The position numbers and the translations under genes were made by a program. The notes below the pieces were generated by a model that ran no database searches, was not told the DNA's origin, and saw only the letters and a program-made list of their open reading frames with translations. Positions 43,207 through 49,022 of a stretch of DNA of 49,022 nucleotides are shown here, piece after piece (positions within the stretch are counted from its first letter, which is position 1; every line of letters begins with the position of its first letter). Origin of the DNA: JAVBKE01 sp031554215 (lineage in GTDB: Bacteria > Bacillota > Bacilli > JARBTR01). The stretch is taken from assembly GCA_031554215.1 (NCBI GenBank), contig JAVBKF010000171.1:1-49022 (forward strand), in the 5' to 3' direction.

Positions 43207-43836
43207 CTACCCCACCATTCCCATTAAATAAACAACCGTGAAGATGAAAACCCAGACAACATCAATGAAATGCCAGTAAAGGGTCGCGACATAGAATTTT
43301 GGTGCGTTATACAGGCTCAGTCCCCGTTTGGCATTACGGACCATTAAAGTGATGATCCAGCAAAGCCCGAAGAGTACATGCCCACCATGTGTGCCAACTA
43401 GTAAATAGAAGGAAGACCCGAAAGCAGAGCTTGTCATCGTATGGTGGAATTCTGTGACATAGTGGTGAAACTCACCAATTTCTAAGATCAGAAATGTAAG
43501 CCCAAGCAGTACGGTGATTCCTAGCCAAACTTGCATCATTTTAAATTGAAAATTCTTCATATAATACATGGCAAAGGCACTTGTGAGTGAACTAGTGAGT
43601 AGTAACATCGTTGCGATGAACACAAGTGACAGTTCAAACATGTCCTGTGTTTTCGCCATCGCAGGGTCTGCGCCACGATTCCGTAGTGCAAGATAGGTGG
43701 CAAACAAACAACCAAAGAGAACGGTTTCCCCTGCGAGAAACATCCAAAAGCCGATGAATTTATTCTTCCCTTCCATCGACACTTTCTCAGGATGAGCTGG
43801 CCATGTTTTCGTTGTATAATTCATCTCTGTGCTCAT
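43207..43836 (-). CDS. ctaE: Cytochrome c oxidase subunit III
   Basis: Subunit III of the caa3 oxidase, which supports the proton uptake path and stability of subunit I. The 209-residue product has five membrane helices, the form without the first two helices of seven-helix homologues. Conserved stretches are WMFLAGETVLFG and GTHGGHVLFGL, with FYVATLYWHFIDVVWVFIF at the C-terminus. Its ATG overlaps the ctaD stop by 4 nt (ATGA), indicating coupling. Confidence 0.96.
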   Translation of the reverse strand: MSTEMNYTTKTWPAHPEKVSMEGKNKFIGFWMFLAGETVLFGCLFATYLALRNRGADPAMAKTQDMFELSLVFIATMLLLTSSLTSAFAMYYMKNFQFKMMQVWLGITVLLGLTFLILEIGEFHHYVTEFHHTMTSSAFGSSFYLLVGTHGGHVLFGLCWIITLMVRNAKRGLSLYNAPKFYVATLYWHFIDVVWVFIFTVVYLMGMVG

Positions 43837-45713
43837 TGGACTTCTTCCTCCAATTCCTCTTGATGAATATGGTAACCAAGATCATCTTTGATTGAACGAA
43901 TGAACATTGAACCAAATGTGGTCAAACCACCTGATAGGACAAGGAACCAAGGCCATCCGTCATATTCGCCGTGATACATAATACCAAATGCGGCAATGAA
44001 TAGCCCTAATGCAATTGTAAAAGGGAGAATAGAATCATTTGGCATATGAATATCGCCAAGCGGTTCTGCAGGAATAAGGCGACCATTTCCTTCTGTTTTC
44101 TCAAGCCAGTAGGCATCGAGATCCCGCACGAGTGGCAATTGTACAAAGTTATACTCAGGTGCTGGTGATGAAACCGCCCAATCAAGCGTCCGGCCATCTT
44201 GCCAAGGGTCACCAGAAACACGTTCCTGTTTAATGGACGAGCGAATCACATTGACAATCAAAATGATCGTCGCAGTCGCCATGAAGATGGCACCAAAAGA
44301 GGAGACAAGGTTCGCTGCATCCCAGCCCTGCCCAGCGCCATAAGTAAACACACGGCGCGGCATTCCCCATAGCCCTAAGAAATGCTGGATAAAGAAGGTC
44401 AGATGGAAACCGATAAAGAATAACCAAAACGTCCATTTCCCTAATTTCTCATCTAACAGATAGCCGAACATTTTCGGCCAGTAAAAGTGGATGCCTGCAA
44501 ATAGTCCAAGAATGACGCCACCGAGAATGACATAATGAAAATGGGCTACAACAAAATAGGAATCATGATACTGAAAATCAGCCGGTGCAGTGGCGAGCAT
44601 CACACCTGTCACACCGCCAGCGACAAAGGATGGAATGAATCCAGCTGCATACAACATTGGTGTTGTAAACGTAATCTTCCCGCCCCACATCGTCATCAGC
44701 CAGTTGAAAATTTTAATCCCAGTCGGGACTGAAATCGCCATAGTTGCAATAGCAAAGACAGCATTTGTCGTCGGACCAAGACCCACAGTGAACATATGAT
44801 GCACCCATACCATAAAGCCGAGAAAACTAATTAGTACCGTCGCAAAGACCATTGCACTATAGCCAAAAAGCCGTTTCCTTGAGAAAGTTGGAATCACTTC
44901 AGAAAAGATTCCGAAAGCAGGCAAAATGAGAATATAGACCTCAGGATGTCCGAAAATCCAAAACAAGTGCTCCCAAATGATCGTATTTCCACCATTCGCG
45001 ACATCAAAGAAATGGGTACCAAACAAACGATCAAGCATCATCAGCGCAAGGCCAATTGTCAGTGGCGGCAAAGCGAAGACAATCAGTGCCGATGTAACAA
45101 ATGTTGTCCAAGTAAACAGCGGCATCCGCATATAAGTCATCCCTGGTGCACGCATATTCACAATAGTTGCGATAAAATTAATACCACCAATAAAGGTACC
45201 AATCCCGGCAATCTGAAGTCCGAGCACATAGAAATCAATCCCATGCGACTCACTGACAAGAGACAAGCTAGCATATGACGTCCAGCCAGCATCAGGTGCT
45301 CCGCCAAGAAACCAAGAGCAGTTCAGAAAAAGTCCACCAAAGAAAAACAACCAGAAACCAAGCGCATTCAGAAACGGAAATGCCACATCTCGGGCGCCAA
45401 TTTGTAGTGGCATAATCGCATTCATGAACGCAAAGATGAGCGGCATGGCTGCGAGAAATATCATTGTTGTTCCATGCATTGTCATCACTTGGTTATACAT
45501 ACCTGACGACAGAAACGTATTATCTGGCACCGCCAGTTGAATGCGAATAAACATTGCTTCAATTCCGCCAACACAGAAAAATAATCCGCCAGCAAATAAA
45601 TACAATTTGGCAATTTTCTTATGGTCAACTGTGGTCATATACTTCCAAATCGTGCCCCAAAAACCTCGTTTAATATTGTTGCCATAAGTAGGAGCGAATG
45701 CTGCATTATTCAT
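43833..45713 (-). CDS. ctaD: Cytochrome c oxidase subunit I
   Basis: Catalytic subunit that reduces oxygen to water and pumps protons. The 626 residues cover the twelve-helix core plus C-terminal extra segments as in caa3 oxidases. Ligands are visible: His80 (MHGTTMIF) and His393 for heme a, His256, His305 and His306 for CuB, Tyr260 for the His-Tyr crosslink (GHPEVY), and His391 for heme a3. AAGGGGG precedes the ATG at 45713. It starts 10 nt after ctaC. Confidence 0.98.
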   Translation of the reverse strand: MNNAAFAPTYGNNIKRGFWGTIWKYMTTVDHKKIAKLYLFAGGLFFCVGGIEAMFIRIQLAVPDNTFLSSGMYNQVMTMHGTTMIFLAAMPLIFAFMNAIMPLQIGARDVAFPFLNALGFWLFFFGGLFLNCSWFLGGAPDAGWTSYASLSLVSESHGIDFYVLGLQIAGIGTFIGGINFIATIVNMRAPGMTYMRMPLFTWTTFVTSALIVFALPPLTIGLALMMLDRLFGTHFFDVANGGNTIIWEHLFWIFGHPEVYILILPAFGIFSEVIPTFSRKRLFGYSAMVFATVLISFLGFMVWVHHMFTVGLGPTTNAVFAIATMAISVPTGIKIFNWLMTMWGGKITFTTPMLYAAGFIPSFVAGGVTGVMLATAPADFQYHDSYFVVAHFHYVILGGVILGLFAGIHFYWPKMFGYLLDEKLGKWTFWLFFIGFHLTFFIQHFLGLWGMPRRVFTYGAGQGWDAANLVSSFGAIFMATATIILIVNVIRSSIKQERVSGDPWQDGRTLDWAVSSPAPEYNFVQLPLVRDLDAYWLEKTEGNGRLIPAEPLGDIHMPNDSILPFTIALGLFIAAFGIMYHGEYDGWPWFLVLSGGLTTFGSMFIRSIKDDLGYHIHQEELEEEVQ

Positions 45714-45723
45714 AGTATCCCCC

Positions 45724-46821
45724 TTATTCCGCCTTCAAGCTTTGCAAGTAGGCTGCCACGGCTTGAATCTCTTCATCTGATAAATCGCCATATTTACCTG
45801 TCATTTTGTTACCTGCCTTCACCGATTCAGGGTCTTTAAGCCACTTCTCGACATTGACCGCTGTATTATCGAGCACACCAGCTACTTTTGTGCGATCGCC
45901 AAAGTTTGCAAGATTTGGTGCTAAACGCGCAGCTGCTGGTCTCTTGTCTACCGCACTGACAGCATGGCAGCTGATACAACTTTGTTCAAAGGTCGCTTTT
46001 CCCATTGCAACCATCTCATCAGCATCACCATTTGTCGCTACGGGTGTTGCCTCACCATCAGGCTCCGCTGCTGAAGCTGCTGCACGCTTTTCCGTTGCTT
46101 TCATCGAAGCCACCCACTTGTCATACTCAGCGCGAGGAATTGCTCTGACTTTGAAATCCATTAGTGCATGGGATGGACCACATAACTCAGCACATTTCCC
46201 CGAAAATAAATTTCCAGCTTCAGCAGCCTTATCAGCATCAAATTCTAGGTAGAATTCATTGATATTATCAGGGTTCGTGTCAATTTTCCCACCAGCAGCC
46301 GGAATCCAAAATGAATGTTTCACATCAGAGGACTGCAAGTTGAAATAGATTTTCTCGTCTGTTGGCACGACCAGTTCTTGTCCAACGACAATGCCATCCT
46401 TCGGATATTCAAATTCCCACCAGTATTGATTGGAACGAACATTAATGACAATCGCATCGCCCTTCATTGTTTTCGCTGGTGCAGTTTCAGCTAGTTTGTA
46501 TGTATAAATCACTGTTGGAATCGCAATCACAATCAGGAGTAGAATCGGAATCACTGTCCAGATAATCTCTAGCTTGTGATTTCCTTCAACCTGAACCGGA
46601 ATCGACTGGTCACCTTTCTTCCTACGAAAGCGAATAATCACGATGAAAAAGATTGCCATCACAACAATCATCACAAGTAACATAATCCCAGCAGTAATTA
46701 ACATAATCTCATATTGGTCTTTTGCTACATCGCCTGCTGGTGTCAGTGTCGAGATGGATGCATTTCCACACCCAGTGACCACAAGCAGCAGTACAGTCAA
46801 TAGAAATAATAATCTTTTCAT
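45724..46821 (-). CDS. ctaC: Cytochrome c oxidase subunit II with fused cytochrome c domain
   Basis: Electron-entry subunit of the caa3 oxidase. The 365-residue precursor has a lipoprotein signal with lipobox Cys18 (VVTGC), two membrane helices (about 38-63 and 87-108), a cupredoxin domain with CuA ligands His169, Cys210, Cys214, His218 and Met221 (CAELCGPSHALM), and a C-terminal cytochrome c with CISCH (Cys282, Cys285, His286) and probable axial Met340. The fused heme c marks the caa3 type. First gene of the ctaCDEFG operon. Confidence 0.98.
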   Translation of the reverse strand: MKRLLFLLTVLLLVVTGCGNASISTLTPAGDVAKDQYEIMLITAGIMLLVMIVVMAIFFIVIIRFRRKKGDQSIPVQVEGNHKLEIIWTVIPILLLIVIAIPTVIYTYKLAETAPAKTMKGDAIVINVRSNQYWWEFEYPKDGIVVGQELVVPTDEKIYFNLQSSDVKHSFWIPAAGGKIDTNPDNINEFYLEFDADKAAEAGNLFSGKCAELCGPSHALMDFKVRAIPRAEYDKWVASMKATEKRAAASAAEPDGEATPVATNGDADEMVAMGKATFEQSCISCHAVSAVDKRPAAARLAPNLANFGDRTKVAGVLDNTAVNVEKWLKDPESVKAGNKMTGKYGDLSDEEIQAVAAYLQSLKAE

Positions 46822-46961
46822 GGAAATCCCCTCTATGCAGTATTGATTTTTTTAGAGAATCGAACGAGTAGCCCTGATAGATTATCAAGACATATAAATA
46901 CAGAATATTCGGCGAATTATGATGAAATTTGTCGAAAAGATCATTTTTTATTGAAAAATAT

Positions 46962-47846
46962 TTATGATAGTAGCCGGTCAATCAAGGTGACAACAATCAT
47001 TGCGGAAAAACTAAAAACTAAAAAGTTCAATGAGTAGAAAAAATTTCTTGATGCCCAGCGGCCTGTATCTGCTTGCCTAAAGCCTATTAAAGTGATATAG
47101 AGCCAGCCTAGTGACAGGAGTGCTAGCACCACGATCAGGTAAACGCCTAAGTCACGGAGGAGGAAGAGTACCGGAAACAAAAGCAAAATCCAGCCGATGA
47201 TTCGCAATTTGGTTTGGTCAAAGCCTTTGACCACAGGCATCATTGGGATACCGGCCGCCCGATATTCTTCACACCTTCTAATTGCGAGTGAGTAAAAATG
47301 GGGAGGCTGCCAAATAAACATTAATAAGAAAATCCCAATGGCAACAGGGTGCAAGGTTTGGTCAACACATAACCAGCCAATGATTGGCGGCACAGCACCA
47401 GCAAAACTACCAATGATGGTGTTATATACTGTCGTTCGTTTGGCCCATAGCGAGTAAACGCCAACGTAGATGAAAACGCCTATTAGTCCAACAACCGCTG
47501 CTGCGAGTGATAAATAAGCTAGTGCACTAAGGCCAATTAGGATAAAACAAAATCCAAGAAGTAGTACAGTGCGGAGGCTAATCGTCCCAGTAATCGTTGG
47601 TCGCTCTTTCGTCCGCGACATCAAATGATCAATATCTCTGTCAATATAGTTATTGAGACCGCAAGCACCAGCAATGATCATGCCTGTCCCTAGTAAACTT
47701 AAAAAAATCGTTCCCAGATTGTCGATAATACCCTGCCCTGTGAAATAAAGCGCTAGCCACGTTCCAGTAAAGCTAGTAAATAAATTTGAATAAACAATGC
47801 CCACTTTTATCAGAGCTAGATAGTCTTTGAATATCGATTTTTGCAA
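46962..47846 (-). CDS. ctaB: Protoheme IX farnesyltransferase (heme O synthase)
   Basis: UbiA-family membrane prenyltransferase converting heme B to heme O, the first step of heme A synthesis. The 294-residue product has about nine hydrophobic segments and the prenyl-diphosphate motif NNYIDRDID with Asp69, Asp71 and Asp73, followed by HLMSRTKERP. The start is TTG at 47846 with AGGGG 8 nt upstream; the nearby ATG is out of frame. It precedes ctaC with a 140-nt gap and is divergent from ctaA, which completes the pathway. Confidence 0.96.
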   Translation of the reverse strand: MQKSIFKDYLALIKVGIVYSNLFTSFTGTWLALYFTGQGIIDNLGTIFLSLLGTGMIIAGACGLNNYIDRDIDHLMSRTKERPTITGTISLRTVLLLGFCFILIGLSALAYLSLAAAVVGLIGVFIYVGVYSLWAKRTTVYNTIIGSFAGAVPPIIGWLCVDQTLHPVAIGIFLLMFIWQPPHFYSLAIRRCEEYRAAGIPMMPVVKGFDQTKLRIIGWILLLFPVLFLLRDLGVYLIVVLALLSLGWLYITLIGFRQADTGRWASRNFFYSLNFLVFSFSAMIVVTLIDRLLS

Positions 47847-48230
47847 CTCGCATTCCCCTCGCTGCAGTTATTTTCAGAACTAAACCATATTAGAACAATA
47901 CTGCAAAATTCTTTCAATCTTTTCGCGTTTCAGGTAAGATAAGAACGAATATTAGCGAATTTTCTTCGCTAGCTTTTGATATCATGGTTCTGTCAGTTTG
48001 CCGCTTGCCTGAGGCGTCGGTGTTTATCTCTTTAGTTCGGTCTAATTATAAGCCAGCCATTTTCAATTCACAAACTTAATGCTTCACTGGCTACAAAGGC
48101 GAGATTCCCCTGTTTATTCAGGTCTATCTCTCACCATAATACCTATTTTACTGTCCGTCGCTACTGCTGGATGGTCATGCTGTTTCTAAATAAGAAGGTT
48201 CCATAAATTAATTGAGATGAGGCGATTTCT
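47847..48230. other. Divergent ctaB-ctaA control region
   Basis: About 380 bp with no gene. Visible elements are a TAGCGAA/TTCGCTA hairpin (47953-47971) followed by GCTTTT, an AGCCAG/CTGGCT inverted pair (about 48051-48096), and a ResD-type motif at 48066-48074. A candidate ctaB promoter (TTGAAA with a TAATAT-type -10) has a poor 19-nt spacing, so I do not call one. Confidence 0.5.
48066..48074 (-). promoter_or_regulatory. Candidate ResD-binding motif upstream of ctaA
   Basis: The minus strand reads TTTGTGAAT, matching the B. subtilis ResD consensus as I remember it, about 157 nt before the ctaA start. In B. subtilis ResD activates ctaA. One short match in AT-rich DNA is weak evidence. Confidence 0.4.
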
Positions 48231-49022
48231 ATGAAGAAGCTATTGAAACCACTGGCTATCTTAACGACACTTGCCATGTTTACGATTTTAATCGGCGGAG
48301 CGCTTGTAACAAGCACTGGCTCAGGGCTCGGATGCGGTCGATCATGGCCCTTTTGTCAAGGTGAGATTATTCCTGACCACATCACACCAGAATTGATTAT
48401 TGAGATGGCTCATAGGCTGAGTACATTTTTTGGCTCATTCTTTGTGTTGGCGTTGTCATTCTTTAGTTGGCGCGCATACCGGGGAAATAAGGAAGTGGCC
48501 TTTTTAGCACTTACTTCTGTCATTTTTCTTTTTGTACAAGCCTTTCTTGGTGCCGGGGCTGTGCTTTGGGGACAAAATGACTTTATTATGGCACTTCATT
48601 TTGGCATTTCACTGATTTCTTTTGCCTCTGTATTTTTATTAGCACTACTGATTTTTGAATTTGATCTGAAATGGGGCACTGAAAATTTAGTGGTGTCACG
48701 AAAGATGAGGAATGAAACGTTGTGGCTGTTTGCTTTCCTATTTATCGCCATTTATAGCGGGGCACTTGTACGCCATACCGACGCATTACTTGCCAATTTA
48801 AATTTCCCTTTTGCCGGGAATGGCTTTGAATACCCTAGCACGCTACCCGAATGGGTGCAAACACTTCACCGCTTGGCTGCTGCAATATTGTCGATTTGGA
48901 TATTCAAAATGATGGTTCAATACTGGCGCCAATATCCCGAGCTAACTGTGCTGTGCTGGTCTTGGACTATTGCATTTGTACTCGTCCTCTGCCAAGCGGC
49001 AACAGGCATTTTAAATGTAATG
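48231..49022 (+). CDS. ctaA: Heme A synthase CtaA (partial, runs off right edge)
   Basis: Oxidises the methyl group of heme O to the formyl group of heme A, completing the cofactor of the caa3 oxidase. The ATG at 48231 is preceded by GAGATGAGGCG; 264 codons are visible with no stop before the window end. The N-terminus MKKLLKPLAILTTLAMFTIL is followed by the ALVTSTGSGLGCGRSWPFC segment with the CtaA cysteine pair (near 35 and 41), then heme-region histidines in AHRLSTFFGS, ALHFGIS and LHRLAAA. It is divergent from ctaB, as in B. subtilis. Confidence 0.96.
   Translation, partial: MKKLLKPLAILTTLAMFTILIGGALVTSTGSGLGCGRSWPFCQGEIIPDHITPELIIEMAHRLSTFFGSFFVLALSFFSWRAYRGNKEVAFLALTSVIFLFVQAFLGAGAVLWGQNDFIMALHFGISLISFASVFLLALLIFEFDLKWGTENLVVSRKMRNETLWLFAFLFIAIYSGALVRHTDALLANLNFPFAGNGFEYPSTLPEWVQTLHRLAAAILSIWIFKMMVQYWRQYPELTVLCWSWTIAFVLVLCQAATGILNVM

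Overview
The window comes from the chromosome of a spore-forming member of the Bacillales. The cell-division cluster (mraZ-rsmH-ftsL-pbpB), the ylb region with sporulation-linked genes (ylbJ, ylbD, rsfA), bacillithiol synthesis (bshC) and a caa3 oxidase cluster (ctaA, ctaB-ctaG) follow the Bacillus subtilis gene order, mostly on the minus strand. I cannot name the species. No tRNA, rRNA or CRISPR array was found.

Layout. 1-4530: mraZ-rsmH-ftsL-pbpB operon (minus), with three MraZ-type repeats inside its promoter and a terminator directly after pbpB. 4807-9510: a block found elsewhere in B. subtilis: glutamate dehydrogenase, a CBS-ACT protein, a YpbF-like membrane protein, ferredoxin, and the riboflavin transporter ribU behind an FMN riboswitch. 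9636-19510: bshC, panE, rsfA, rpmF-ylbN, tmcAL, a GNAT acetyltransferase, ylbL-ylbK, ylbJ. 19511-27300: an accessory island splitting ylbJ from coaD. 27306-32550: coaD, rsmD, ylbG, ylbF, ylbE, ylbD, ylbC and a YugN-family gene (ylbA). 32872-40840: a seven-gene surface-glycan cluster. 41325-49022: ctaM-like gene, ctaG, ctaF, ctaE, ctaD, ctaC, ctaB and the 5' part of divergent ctaA.

The best candidate for something undescribed is in the island. One intact 1399-residue protein (21406-25605) has a Hint (hedgehog/intein-type) domain near residues 285-435 between a helical N-terminal part and a long C-terminal part that ends in hydrophobic segments resembling a membrane-inserting toxin or effector. 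On its left lies a dead IS256-family copy and an unidentified minus-strand remnant; on its right a dead IS3-family copy of about 1.3 kb with recognisable ends and a nested stem-loop. The insertion sequences have several stops and frameshifts each, while the long gene is open throughout.

How the genes work together: the division operon builds the septum; the cta genes make heme A and assemble a caa3-type oxidase whose subunit II carries a fused cytochrome c; the glycan cluster encodes two GT2 enzymes, a CgeB-like transferase, a zinc-insert nucleotide-sugar epimerase, a Wzy/ligase-like membrane protein, an SDR enzyme and an acyltransferase. Many genes appear to use TTG or GTG starts, chosen here from ribosome-binding-site spacing. 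All assignments come from reading the sequence and from memory of the families; no database search was run.
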